From Erinaceus europaeus (Eukaryota; Chordata; Mammalia; Eulipotyphla; Erinaceidae), in NCBI RefSeq assembly GCF_950295315.1, contig NC_080175.1, positions 82,587,566 to 82,651,565 on the forward strand: a stretch of DNA of 64,000 bases. Reading direction: 5' to 3'. Position 1 is the stretch's first letter, and each line of letters opens with the position of its first letter. The position numbers were made by a program, and so were the translations under genes. The notes under the pieces were generated by a model. That model searched no databases, had not been told where the DNA came from, and saw nothing but the letters and a program-made list of their open reading frames with translations. Positions 21,531 through 32,715 of the stretch are shown piece after piece.

Positions 21531-21817
21531 CATTTTTTATATTTATTTAATTTATTTATTCCCTTTTGTTGCCCTTGTTGTTTTATTGTTGTAGTTATTA
21601 TTGTTGTTGTTGTTGGATAGGACAGAGAGAAATGGAGAGAGGGAGGGGAAGACAGAGAGGAGGAGAGAAAGATAGACACCTGCAGACCTGCTTCACCGCC
21701 TGGCCTGTGAAGCGACTCCTCTGCAGGCGGGGAGCCGGGGTTCGAACGGGATCCTTATGCCTGTCCTTGTGCTTTGCGCCACCTGCTCTTAGCCCGCTGC
21801 ACTACAGCCCGACTCCC
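21526..21817 (-). mobile_element. Family A SINE in the tail of the family D SINE
   Basis: Antisense family A: CCCTTTTGTTGCCCTTG, GATAGGACAGAGAGAAATGG, ACACCTGCAGACCTGCTTCA, GGGTTCGAACGGGATCC and CTACAGCCCGACTCCC. 14-bp duplications AAATAAAATCTTTT (21512-21525, 21818-21831). Confidence 0.95.
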
Positions 21818-22164
21818 AAATAAAATCTTTTTTAAAAGTCAACTGATGTACTTAATGATATAGGAAAAAAATTATTGTCAAGTTATTTAATGATAATCTT
21901 TGGAATCTTGACAGGCACGGACATTGTGCTTAGTGCTTCTTTCACAAATGGCTGAATCTGAGAAGTGAAATGAAACTTAATACATCATACTATTCTGCAT
22001 ATTTAATAACAAATTATATAAATCAATGTATAAATTAATGGTATACATATATGTATAAGATTTGGACTTATTTGTAAGAGTCAGTCAATCCTGGCTTCAC
22101 GAGACTGATGCTATTAAACTTGCAAAGTCTGTTTCTTTGCATGTTAGATAATGGGTTAGTTTTT

Positions 22165-22275
22165 TTTTTTTTAATTGGGGGTTGATGGTTTACAGTATAG
22201 ACTTTAACATGAAGGAATTACCTCCCATCTACCCTTGATATTAGTCTGGGATCATTCCATAATTGTTGTCAGTTA
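22165..22275 (-). mobile_element. L1 3'UTR tail fragment, second lineage
   Basis: Poly(T), then AATTGGGGGTTGATGGTTTACAG, matches the antisense 3' end seen at 7046 and 52575. Only about 110 bp. Confidence 0.5.
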
Positions 22276-23164
22276 TATTATTATTTATTTTGTTACTTCA
22301 CAGAATAACAGAGTATCTCTGTGAAAGGTCCTGTAAATGCTAAAGTATTTGTTCATTAAGCAGTTGAAACAAATGTACAGAAATCCAAGTATACCATAAC
22401 AGAAAAAAAAGAAATAATATGCTTAAAATTTCATAACATTAATATCCTCAACACTAATTCTCTTTGCTTTTAACCTAAATAAGGAGTACAAATCACTTTA
22501 TCTACATGAAAGTAAAACACAGTTCTTAAATGAAGACTGAAAATAGCCAACTGATTTAATTATATAGAATAAAAAAACTATCAGCATAAAGATTGAATCA
22601 ACCAAATTTTACATGTGATATCTGAAAAATTCTCTTTTAATTTTTTTATTGTATCAAATTATGCCATTGTGAAATTTCAATTTAATGGAGTCAATGTACT
22701 ATGCTAAAATTAATATGTAATCTTGCAGGTAAATTCTGTTAATTCTACCACTGTTGAATCCTGTACAGTATTACTGCTCACTCTCTCAGCTGACTGCAAC
22801 ATGTGCTGGACTTGGAGTAAAAACTCCAGCAACACCATATGTTTTAGCCATCTGGATGATGGTTTGGGGATCCATGTAATAGTACACACTGATTTTTAAT
22901 AATATCCATATGAAATGTAAAGGCATTGTGAACTAATTTTGCTTAATTTAAATCAAAGGTACTGGCAAGTTGTTGGGAAGAATTATGCGATGCTATTTGA
23001 TGTTTTCCTTTATGTAGCAGAAAACAATTAACAAAGCATTTTCTGACCCCACATTAGTAGCAACTGAGCTTCATAAACATTAATTTAACTGATTTTTATA
23101 GTATAGAATATTTTATATATTGCTTATGGACTTCCTAGTTCTGATACTGTCATGAAATTTTAGA
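22276..23164. other. Repeat-poor block, possible conserved non-coding sequence
   Basis: No retroposon signature is visible for about 900 bp in an otherwise saturated locus. The part at 22740-23100 has mixed composition, with CTCAGCTGACTGCAACATGTGC, split from AAAACAATTAACAAAGC, the kind of homeobox/bHLH-like content common in enhancers. Conservation is a guess, not shown. Confidence 0.35.
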
Positions 23165-23292
23165 TGCGTTTTATTTGTTTTATTTTAATGAAAAAAAAAC
23201 AGAGAAAGGAAGAAGAAGTGAAGAAAGAAAGAATGGAAGAAAGGGCAGAGTACTGCTCAGCTCTGGCTTGTGATAGTGTCGCATATTTAGCA
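23165..23292 (-). mobile_element. Family C SINE, partial
   Basis: GA-rich arm then GTACTGCTCAGCTCTGGCTT and GTGATAGTGTCGCATATTTAGC; the head is missing. Confidence 0.6.
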
Positions 23293-23958
23293 CAAACTAT
23301 CAAAATTACATTTTAATATTTTCATCATTTATCTTCACAGTTTTATTTTTCTTGTACATTCTCACAGTTCATTGATTGAAAATGACACATTTTATTGTAC
23401 TGAAGAATAACTATACAAATGCAAAGCCTGTTTTCATGAGGAGAGAAGCCTTTCCATGATATGGGATAGGTTTTATACAGATGTGTGTCAGCACTGTAAC
23501 ATCAAAATCGAATCTTCCATGAAATGTTTAAAATAAATGTTTTATTAAAAACCATGGATCTTGTCACATATTATGAACATTTTCAGTCAAGTCAGTTAAT
23601 TAGTGTCTACTGAAGTCAGTTGAAATGTTGTCATCTCTGCTCCTGCATGCTTCCTGATACACATCTGATATGCGCTTGATTGATTGAAAGCTACTACTTG
23701 TCAAATAGGGTGGGAAAAAAGTTGAAAAATGATAAAAAAAAATATATGTGGCTCAGATCTTTACTAAGTCAATAAAGCAAATATTCACCTAAAGGAAATA
23801 ATTTAAAGTATAACAGAGTGAAGAAAAAGATTAGAGCAGAAATGGTTAAATATGTAAAATAATGTATAGACATAGAGATAAAAAAATATGATTTGACATA
23901 GTGGCTTAGGGTAATTAATTAATCTATAATCACTCTAATGTATTTTAACTTTAGAAAT
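23293..23958. other. AT-rich non-coding DNA
   Basis: Nothing recognised. Confidence 0.4.
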
Positions 23959-23968
23959 AAGGACAATA

Positions 23969-24256
23969 GGGAGTTGGGCAGTAGCACAGTGGGTTAAGCA
24001 CAGGTGGCACAAAGCACAGGACCAGTGTAAGGATCCAGGTTCCAGCAGCCGGCTCCCCACCTGCAGGGGAGTCACTTCACAGGCAGTGAAGCAGGTCTGC
24101 AGGTGTCTATCTTTCTTTCCCCCTCTCTATGTTCCCTTCGTCTCTCCATTTCTCTCTGTCCTATCCAACAACGATAACACTGATAACAACAACAATAATA
24201 ACTACAACAATAAAATAACAAGGGCAACAAAAGGGAATAAATAAATAAATAAATAA
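23969..24256 (+). mobile_element. Family A SINE
   Basis: GGGAGTTGGGCAGTAGCACA, AGGATCCAGGTTCCAGC, CTCCCCACCTGCAGGGGAG, AGCAGGTCTGCAGGTGTC, CTATCCAACAACG, AAGGGCAACAAAAGGG and an (AAAT)n tail. Near-perfect 10-bp duplications AAGGACAATA / AAAGACAATA. Confidence 0.93.
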
Positions 24257-24266
24257 AAAGACAATA

Positions 24267-25319
24267 ATGTACTAATTGAGGAGAGAATTAGTGGATACAA
24301 GAACGCAATCATCAGTGCAACAATGGATGACAAATCAAATCTTTTGTCTGGTCTTACAGAGATTATAGAAACTAGGAAAATTCAACCCTCATTCAATGTT
24401 TGCTCCTTCATGGCATATAAATTTTATATATTTTATATTTACTGACATTGTTAATTTGAATAGTTATATAAGAGATGCAAGTGCATTCAAACATAATTTC
24501 TATTACAGTGTCAAATGGTGAAATAAAATAGCCTGACAGTATCTATGTGTGGCATCATTTAAAATATGAGACATTGCCTGCAGTGTGGGAGACATATTTT
24601 ATGTCATGTAAATGTCAAAAGTTGTAATGTCAATACTGTAGCATGTCACCTATCTGTCATTTTTCACATATCTAAGCTGGCTAAAATAATTATGAATAAC
24701 TCCATAAAAGTGAAAATTTTGGACTAGTTCCAATCAAAGTAGTCTTAACTTATTTTTCTCCTTTCACTTCAATTTTCAGAGCTAAAAAAACATATAGCTT
24801 CTATTTTAATAATAATAATAAATTCATATTAATATCCATGTCATATTATAGTCCCACACAGTTTAGAACAGTTGATGTAATTAAAGGCACGATATTTCAT
24901 ATTCAAAATCCAGTATAAAATAAAAATGTAAGAGTCCTTATTAGAAAAAGAGAGAGAAAAGTCCCTTAAATTATACATAACATATATATTTACAAATTAT
25001 ACATACACATTGAATTAATCAGCATGCACCATCTTGGCAAGTTATTAAAATGCATAATGGTCTTTTATAAATTGCTCAAAGTACACAATTTACATTTCAT
25101 GACTCATGCAAGCATTTGCATTTTGTATGTACAATGGAACCACTACACAAGTCTAACTTCACTCCTTTTATTTCACTTCTTGATAAACCAACATTCACCT
25201 AACACTTTTTACCTATAGTTCAGTAGACATTTAAGTAAGGATTTTAAAAATATGTATTTTTTATTCTAGCTATCCCAGACTTTCGTCATCATTTTCAATA
25301 TAATGGAATTAAGAAAGAG
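24267..25319. other. AT-rich non-coding DNA
   Basis: About 1 kb without recognisable repeats or coding frames. Confidence 0.4.
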
Positions 25320-25360
25320 TAGCATAGAACTCTTTTTTTTTTTTTAGCATAGAACTCTTT
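25320..25360 (-). mobile_element. Tail-only insertion: poly(T) between target duplications
   Basis: TAGCATAGAACTCTTT occurs at 25320-25335 and 25345-25360 with only nine T between. This is what a retrotransposition event would leave if reverse transcription stopped in the poly(A) tail. Confidence 0.65.
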
Positions 25361-25487
25361 AAGTGCTTTCTTTCTTAGGCTAGTATGGTCTTTAAATACA
25401 CAAAGTAAGTTCTTGTTCAAATGTACTGTGTGATGCAGGTCTACCAACACCATTAATTGTGTGATTATAGATGTGGCATATTTGCTC

Positions 25488-25520
25488 ATTTCAACACCAT
25501 TTGCTGATGAGACTCAGTGA
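25488..25520 (-). mobile_element. Small antisense L1 ORF2 remnant
   Basis: TTTCAACACCATTTGCTGAT followed by GAGACTC is shared with the antisense L1 at about 28627-28655. It corresponds to the ORF2 segment around 15505-15540 of the full L1. Confidence 0.5.
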
Positions 25521-25539
25521 TTCAGTTTGTGTTCTGAAG

Positions 25540-26501
25540 GAACAAAAATCAACTCCAAATGGATCAAATACCTAGATGTCAGACCAGAAAAAATCAAATA
25601 CTTAGAGGAAAACATTGGTAAAACACTTTCCCACATACACCTCAAGGACATCTTTGATGAATCAAACCCAATTGCAAGGAAGACTAAAGCAGAAACAAAC
25701 CAATGGGACTATATCAAATTGAAAAGCTTCTGCACATCCAAAGAAACTATTAAACAAACAGAGAGACTCCTCACAGAATGGGAGAAGATTTTCACATGCC
25801 AGACATCAGACAAGAAACTAATCACCAAAATATATAAAGAGCTCAGCAAACTTAGCCACAAAAAAGCAAATGACACCATCCAAAAATGGGCAGAGGATAT
25901 GAACAAAACATTCACCTCAGAGGAGATCCAAAAGGCTAACGAACATATGAAAAACTGCTCTAGGTCACTGATTGTCAGAGAAATGCAAATTAAGACAACA
26001 CTAAGATACCACCTCACTCCTGTAAGAATGGCATACATCAAAAAGGACAGCAGCAACAAATGCTGGAGAGGATGTGGGGACAGAGGAACCCTTTTACATT
26101 GCTGGTGGGAATGTAAATTGGTACAGCCTCTGTGGAGAGCAGTCTGGAAAACTCTCAGAAGGCTAGACATGGACCTTCCATATGATCCAATAATTCCTCT
26201 CCTGGGGTTATACCCCAAGGACTCCATAACACCCAATCAAAAAGAGGTGTGTACTCCTATGTTCATAGCAGCACAATTCATAATAGCTAAAACCTGGAAG
26301 CAACCCAGGTGCCCAACACCAGATGAGTGGCTGAGAAAGTTCTGGTATATATACACAATGGAATACTATGCAGCTATCAAGAACAATGAACCCACCTTCT
26401 CTGACCCATCTTGGACAGAGCTAGAAGGAATTATGTTAAGTGAACTAAGTCAGAAAGATAAAGATGAGTATGGGATGATCCCACTCATCAACAGAAGTTG
26501 A
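25540..26501 (+). pseudogene. L1 ORF2 C-terminal fragment, frame open
   Basis: Open for about 320 codons from INSKWIKYLDVRPEKIK to YGMIPLINRS, including the Cys motif [18 protein letters not shown]. It is closely similar to the same part of the 10.4-kb element. It lacks endonuclease and RT domains, so it is a dead fragment rather than a gene despite the open frame. Confidence 0.93.
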
Positions 26502-26760
26502 CTAAGAAGATCTGAAAGGGAAACTAAAAGCAGGACCTGATCAAATTGTAAGTAGGGCACCAAAGTAAAAACCCAGTGGTGAGGGGTAGACATGCAGCTT
26601 CCTGGGCCAGTGGGGGGTGAGAGTGGGCGGGAGGGATGGGTCACAGTCCTTTGGTGGTGGGAATGGTGTTTATGTACACTCCTAGCAAAATGTAGACATA
26701 TAAATCAGTAGTTAATTAATATGAGGGGGAAAATAAATTGTATGTCTCAAAGTTTCTCAA
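25540..26760 (+). mobile_element. L1 fragment: ORF2 C-terminus plus start of the 3'UTR
   Basis: Very close to 15577-16795 of the full-length L1, hence young. It is 5'-truncated and stops abruptly inside the 3'UTR at AGTTTCTCAAAACAC, without the last ~800 bp or the A-tail. Vingi-derived sequence follows directly. No clear target duplication was found. Confidence 0.93.
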
Positions 26761-26766
26761 AACACA

Positions 26767-26832
26767 TCCTGACAGCTTTCAACCTGACCTGTTGACTGGC
26801 TACGGAAGAAGGGCAAACGCTAGAAGAAGAAG
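26767..26832 (+). mobile_element. Minute internally deleted Vingi derivative
   Basis: TCCTGACAGCTTTCAA (26767-26782) equals 55664-55679, just upstream of the Vingi endonuclease. From CAACCTGAC on (TGTTGACTGGCTAC, GAAGAAGGGCAAACGCTAG, AAGAAGAAG) it matches the 3' end of the Vingi element read on the minus strand from about 53574 down to 53534. The two ends are fused at a shared CAA. Confidence 0.75.
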
Positions 26833-26854
26833 AATGGAAACTTTGATCACCTTT

Positions 26855-27058
26855 CTTTTATTATTATTTGTTATTAGATAGAAAAGAGAGAAATTGAAAA
26901 AGGAGAAGAGATAGCTATGTAGATAATAGATAGATAGACAAACAGACAGACAGACGGTAGACAGACAGACAGATATGGACCTGCAACACTACTTCATTGG
27001 AGATTTGAACCTGGGTCTTTGTGCATGGTAATGTGTACAGAGGTGTGACACAGCCCAA
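26855..27058 (-). mobile_element. Old family B SINE with internal (GACA)n
   Basis: AGAAAAGAGAGAAATTG, (GATA/GACA)n, GGACCTGCAACACTACTTCA, GATTTGAACCTGGGTC and GTGACACAGCCCA in antisense order. Confidence 0.65.
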
Positions 27059-27074
27059 TCTTAATCACTTTTCA

Positions 27075-27076
<2 letters not shown>

Positions 27077-27125
<49 letters not shown>
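27077..27125. repeat. (AT)n microsatellite
   Basis: About 48 bp of pure AT dinucleotides. Confidence 0.98.
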
Positions 27126-27126
<1 letters not shown>

Positions 27127-27239
27127 AATACCTAAAATATATGTTCTATTTTATGCTGGGGGTAATATTATATACTACACTTGTTAGCACATGAGTACAA
27201 TTTCTCATCTCATCCCAATTTTTCCCCAAGATAATTTAT

Positions 27240-27365
27240 ATTAAATATTTACTTATTTTTATGTGAAAAGGAAATTAGAGAGATCAGAGCAATATTTAAC
27301 TCTGGAATTATGCTGTATTAGGAACTGAACCTGGAACCACTCAGAAAAGTTATGCAGTAATTTCA
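27240..27365 (-). mobile_element. Family C SINE, strongly diverged
   Basis: ATATTTAACTCTGGAATTAT, GGAACTGAACCTGGAACC and CTCAGAAAAGTTATGC keep the antisense family C order. Confidence 0.45.
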
Positions 27366-27379
27366 TAAATTTTCTTTAA

Positions 27380-28165
27380 AAATTTATGTAATATTTTTTT
27401 GTTTGTTGAATAAGGAGGAACAGTAGTTTTTAGTACAATTTTTGGAATTCTCTAGATATATTGTCATATCTGCAAATACTAATAATTTACTTTTACTTTT
27501 TCTTTTCCAATATAAATTCCCTTGATATCTTTATCCTGTCTGATTAAATCACTTAACATTTAAACAGTTATATCAGGCACTAACTTAAAGCAGTATAAAA
27601 GTTAAGAAGAATATGTAAGGGACCACAACTTCATTTGAAAAGAATAACATAGTAAACAACGCCAACAATCAAACAGAGAGAGACAGGAGTGACCATTAAT
27701 CTTTAAATTAAGCCAAGGAAGAAAGCTGGTGTTCCTCTAGGATGGACTAAATGAGGAATGTGCAAATTTCTATTTGCAGCCACATCTCAAAAGCTGATGT
27801 ATGTCAACAAACAAGTGAAACAGATGTTATTCAAGTCACCTAAGATCCAAGAACAGATGGGCTAGATGTATTTTGTAAGAGCAAAAATGTACCTGGGCTG
27901 TGATCTCACAGTTGGATTTCCATTTATTAAATCTATATTACAGTAGAGCAAAAATAGTTTTTACAAATTTAAAAAAGCCAGAGTTTTGAGCCCACAAAAC
28001 TCTAACTATAGTGAAAAAGTAGAAATTTATATCTCCTGCAAAATCTACATTAATGGAAGGATAAAATATATCCAATGATCTATGTTTGGTCAATATGTTA
28101 TAAAACATATAATATTAATAATCACCTTAGTGCCAAAAGAGTCATTGCTATCACCATAAATCTGG
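27380..28165. other. Non-coding DNA, no recognised feature
   Basis: No clear repeat or coding content; probably old decayed sequence. Confidence 0.4.
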
Positions 28166-28170
28166 TGTAA

Positions 28171-28862
28171 TCAGAACTTGTCTACTGTGTACTGTATCCT
28201 GCACTGACCTATGCTTAAAATTTTTGACATATTTCTTTTGAATATTCTGTTTATATACTCTCCCCATTTTTGGATGGGGTTGTTTGTTTTGTTGCTGAGC
28301 TTGGTGAGCTCTTTATATAATCTGTTTTTTAGTATTTTGTCTGATGTATGTATGGCTTGTGAAACTCCATCATTATATAAGGAGTTTCTTTGGGTGATGA
28401 ATTTTGTTGAGCTGAAGTTTTTCAATCTGATGTAGTCCCATTGGTTTATTTATTTGTCATCTTTGCAATTGGATTTGTATCATTAAAGATGCCTATAAAC
28501 TTAATATGAAAAATATTGTTGCCTATATTTTACTCTATTTGAGTTTCATGTCTAACATCTAATTCCTTGATCCATTTGGAGTTTAATTTTTCATCTGGTG
28601 AAGTCTATGGTTCCATTACATCCTGCTCATTTCAACACCATTTGCTGATGAGACTCTCCTCCATTTCACAGTTTGGGCCCCCTTGTCAAAAATTTGATGT
28701 CCATAGGTCTGGGGATTTATTTCTGTGCTCATGATTCAATTCCACTGGTCAGTGAGACTATTTTTGTTCCACAACCAGGCTGTTTTGATTATAATACCAC
28801 TATAATATAGTTTGAGGTCTGGGAGTGTGATGCCTTTAGTTCTGTTTTTTTTTTCTCAAGAT
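28171..28862 (-). mobile_element. Old L1 ORF2 fragment
   Basis: Reading the minus strand gives decayed ORF2: KILKNRLYKELTKLSNK and NNPIQKWGEYINRIFK line up with the full L1 around 15845-15950, and the CACTCCCAGACCTCAAACTA-like part lies near 28815. Many stops. Confidence 0.85.
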
Positions 28863-29620
28863 AGTTTTGTCAAGTCAATTTTTATTTTGTATTTTAATAA
28901 AAATTATAGTATATGCAGAGTCATAGTAGGAGTATCACTCCAATGGCAAGTCAGTTAATCACCATTTGTTCCTTTTATTTCCCAATGTAATATGAATTGT
29001 TGAGAAAGAAAGCAACTGTTTTTCTCAAGTGTGTTTGAGTGGAAATGTATTATAGTCTCCCTACTCTCTAAAATAATAGCACATGTAGATTCCTGAGGTT
29101 TTCAAAGAGTTGAATAGAAGTTAAGTGTATACTGAATAAAATTTAATTGATAGTTTATTTAGGCATGTTGCCTAAATAAATCAGTAACCTTATAACCGAT
29201 CCCTAATTACACTTTTAAGGCCAAATATCATTACTTTGCAATTGGTATGATTTTCCTCTGTAGTAAAGTTTATGATTTTTCTAAGTGTATGTTTGTAAGA
29301 GTGCTTAGAAAGACAATGCTCAGCTATTTTTACCATATAATCAGTGTGATTGAGGATTACCTTCAGCTTTTTCAAACTCTTCATCTTGAGAGATGTATAT
29401 TCATTAGGAAGATGTTGAAAATTTGTAAAATCAACTTGGTATGATAACATACTGATTATTTTTCATCTTACAAAGTGCAACATAGCTTTAGGAAATTGAC
29501 AGAAAATTTACCCTCAAACTAGGCAAGGTAAGTTTATCTTAGGCATAGAAACTCAATGGTTTAAATCACTGTCTCCATTTGTAAGATATAGCTGGATGAA
29601 AGCTAAAGAAAAATCACAAC
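28863..29620. other. AT-rich non-coding DNA
   Basis: Nothing recognised. Confidence 0.4.
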
Positions 29621-29621
29621 T

Positions 29622-29725
29622 GGGGACCTGGTGGTGGCCCCCTGGTTGAGTGCACTTGGTATAATGTGCAAGGACCTGAGTCTAAGCCCCCACTTCCCAC
29701 ACACACAATAGAAAATGAAACAGAT
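29622..29725 (+). mobile_element. Family B SINE, 3'-truncated
   Basis: GGGGACCTGGTGGTGGCCCC, TGGTTGAGTGCACTTGG, GTCTAAGCCCCCACTTCCC; the CT-rich part and tail are missing. Confidence 0.75.
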
Positions 29726-29729
29726 ATAT

Positions 29730-30264
29730 ATTTTTTTATTTTAGCAACATTTTAAGACACCTAACTGGTACTTATCATTCTGCTTGGTATGTAATTTGGC
29801 ATGTTCTAATTAAAATTCCTATAATAGTATATGACATATTGTTAAAGAAGTAAAATTAGTGCTAATAAATTCAAATTTCTTTATTGTTTAGTGGCTTAAG
29901 TACTAAATAAATGCAAGTATAAGCATATAAAATTATTAAAAGTGATGAATGGTTCAAAGCCTGGTATTTACTTTTCTCAAGCAAAGCACTTGCTAGAAAA
30001 AAATCAGATACTTAGCCCAAAATGTATTTGACATAAATTAATACTACCAGAAATTCAATTTACTAAAGGTTATTAATATTGAGAATCACCCTGTATTTCA
30101 AAAACTTTATAGTAGAGAAACAAGATTTTGACTTTATATCTTAGATGTACTTGAAATTCCAAGTAAAGATTGTTGGTATGCTTCTAAATCCTGCTTATAA
30201 GACCTTCTGTTTTGATCATCACATTAGGTTTGCTTGTATTACTTACGATGTATTCTGTTTACAT
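29730..30264. other. AT-rich non-coding DNA
   Basis: Nothing recognised. Confidence 0.4.
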
Positions 30265-30535
30265 AACCACTGTTAACTAAGCACCCCCCTGCCTCCGGGA
30301 CATTGGTTTAATCCTCACTGGTTCGCCCTTTTCCCTTCTCCCCGCCCCCTATCCTACATACTTCCTTGTTCCTGACTCTTCCGCCTCAGGAGAGATGCAG
30401 GACAGAATTGTGTTGTGATTAGAAGAGATTAGATTGTTGAACCGCATCCCCACTCATCAATGAAGAGATACTGCTTCCCAGCTCAGCCATGAGTCCCTGG
30501 TCATCTCTCTCTCCCGCCCACGGAACCAGCCCATC
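30265..30535 (+). mobile_element. GC-rich block, possible LTR fragment
   Basis: An abrupt GC-rich island (CCCCGCCCCCTATCC, CTCTTCCGCCTCAGGAG, TCTCTCCCGCCCACGG) in AT-rich DNA, with an inverted CCAAT (ATTGG) near 30303. Composition resembles an endogenous retroviral LTR, but I recognise no family and see no duplication. Confidence 0.3.
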
Positions 30536-31357
30536 AAAAGATTATCCATTCAGCATTTCTGTTCATTCAGACAATGCTAATATAGCATTGACTCAGAATC
30601 CATTATAAAAATAGGAAATTTAATATGAAGCAATCTATTCACAAGGAGAATGTAGATAGTGGAGACAATGCAGCTGATGAACAAAAAGTATGCATTATTA
30701 CCTGTGATAGTTTCTGTTAAGACAAAGTGGTTATACGTGCAGCTCAGAAGAAATCTGAGTATTTTTCTTGCATGTTAAAAAAGATCAAACAAATTTCAAA
30801 CTTTCTCATAGTTTTTGCTTGATAACACTTTTTTTTTTCAGTGCTAAGAACCATTTCAGATCTTTCTCTTCAGAAACTAGAAAAAAGTAACCTGAAAACT
30901 CAACAAAATATAACTGGGATGTCTTCAGAAACTCACTAAGCCACAGGTGAGCGCATTGCCAGTGGGTAGGAAAGGGGACAAGGAAAAGATTCTTGGAACC
31001 CAGGAAGTCTTACTTCCTGATAGCTGGCTTTTAAGGAAGTAAAGCAGCAGAGCACATTGCTGGTGGTGGGAAAACAAATCTGGGTGTTGAGCCTATGAAA
31101 TCAGGGGCAACAGAACATTATACTGCCCAGGAGGACTTCCTATTGACTCAGTGAAAATTCTTGCTATAGTTAAAGCCCTCTGTTTGGCTCAGGCTCCCTT
31201 GGCCACTATTAATGTTTTTTTCTTTCTTTCTTTCTTATTCTTTTTTTTTTTTAACCTCAATCCTTGAAGTGAATGAAGCAAGGTGACTATTCAGGTTTTT
31301 TGTTTGTTTATATTATGTTGAGCTTTTTATTTAGTTTTTTTTTATGTGTAGATTGTT
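30536..31357. other. Non-coding DNA, no recognised feature
   Basis: Pyrimidine-rich patch at about 31220-31250; nothing else identified. Confidence 0.4.
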
Positions 31358-31376
31358 TTAAATAAAAAAAAATTTG

Positions 31377-31638
31377 GTATTTATTTCCTTTTGTTGTCCT
31401 TGTTATTTTATTGTTGTAGTTTTATTGTTGTTATGTCATTGTTGAATAGGACAGAGAGAAATGGAGAAAGGAGGGGAAGACAGAGATGGGGAGAGAAAGA
31501 CACCTGCAGACCTGCTTCACTGCCTGTGAAGTGACTCTCCTGCAAGTGGGTAGCCCGGGGCTTGAACCGGGATTCTTACACTGATCCTTGCGCTTTGCGC
31601 CACTTGCTCTTAACCCGCTGCGCTACTGCCCGACTCCC
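31377..31638 (-). mobile_element. Family A SINE
   Basis: CCTTTTGTTGTCCTTG, GAATAGGACAGAGAGAAATG, CACCTGCAGACCTGCTTCAC, GGGGCTTGAACCGGGATTC and CTACTGCCCGACTCCC. Flanked by TTAAATAAAA...TTTG repeats. Confidence 0.92.
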
Positions 31639-31652
31639 TTAAATAAAATTTG

Positions 31653-32342
31653 ACAACTTTTAACTTTACATTGTTTTCAAATATTTTTCATGCTTCTTAA
31701 TTTAGACTCCTATTATGTGTAATTTGGTACACCTGACAGTATTTCACATGATTTTATGTCAATGTTTATCTTAGGTCTGTTTTCTCTCTCTCTTTTCTTA
31801 TTCAGATTAGATAAGATAAATTACTCTGTCTTCAAGTGTATTCATTACTTTTCTGATAATTCAAAAACCAATTTAGACCTTTTAGTGTATATTTTACTTT
31901 AACCTTAGAGTTTGCATACTGACTTTTTAAAGGTAGATGGCATGTTGCTTATTGATATTCTTAGTTTTCAGAACAGTATTCATACACATTTCTTAGAAGT
32001 GGTTTTTGTGTGACTTTTTTGGTTTTTGAATATGCTTCCGTGACTGCTTAAAGGCTCCTTTTATGTCCAACATCTTGGGAAAAAAAAGACTATTTTTCAT
32101 TCTGTGTATTATTATATTTCCTTGCCCATAATTTCATATTTTCCTTTAAAGCTATGTTATCTGAAAAAAGCGGCAACTTACAGTATTGCTACGTTGGCTA
32201 TTTTCTCATGGTGTATGTGCATGTGTCTGTGCTGTTACTAAAGGACCTAGCACATTGCCGAGTGCATAGACTCATGCCAGATACTCACAGTGTTAGTTAT
32301 TCTTGCTTTCCATATTTAACTACTTGTTGAAGACTAAAATAA
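31653..32342. other. AT-rich non-coding DNA
   Basis: Nothing recognised. Confidence 0.4.
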
Positions 32343-32349
32343 AATAGAA

Positions 32350-32702
32350 TTTTATTATTATTATTATTAATATTTTGCCTCCAGGGTTATTGCTAGGGCT
32401 AGGTGCCTGCACCAGGAATCCACTTCTCCTGGAGGCTTTTTTTCCCTCCATTTTTGTTGCCCTTGTTTTATCGTTGTTGTGGTTATTGTTGTTGTTATTG
32501 CTGTTGTTGTTGATTAGGACAAAGAGAAACGGAGAGAGAAGGGGAAGACAGAGAGAGAAAGACACTTGCAGACCTGATTCACCACCAGTGAAGAGACACC
32601 CCTGCAGAGGTGGGGAGCCCGGAGCTAGAAACTGGATCCTTACTCTGGTCCTTGAGCTTTGCACCATATGCACTTAATCCACTGTGCTACAGCTCGACCT
32701 CC
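32350..32702 (-). mobile_element. Family A-long SINE
   Basis: (ATT)n, TTTTGCCTCCAGGGTTATTG, GGAATCCACTTCTCCTGG, (GTT)n, GATTAGGACAAAGAGAAACG, CACTTGCAGACCTGATTC and CTACAGCTCGACCTCC. AATAGAA repeats flank it. Confidence 0.92.
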
Positions 32703-32715
32703 AATAGAAGTACTT

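Noticed and set aside
25540..26501. A 320-codon open frame that could look like an intact host gene
   Set aside because: It is the C-terminal part of L1 ORF2, closely similar to the 10.4-kb element, and lacks the catalytic domains.
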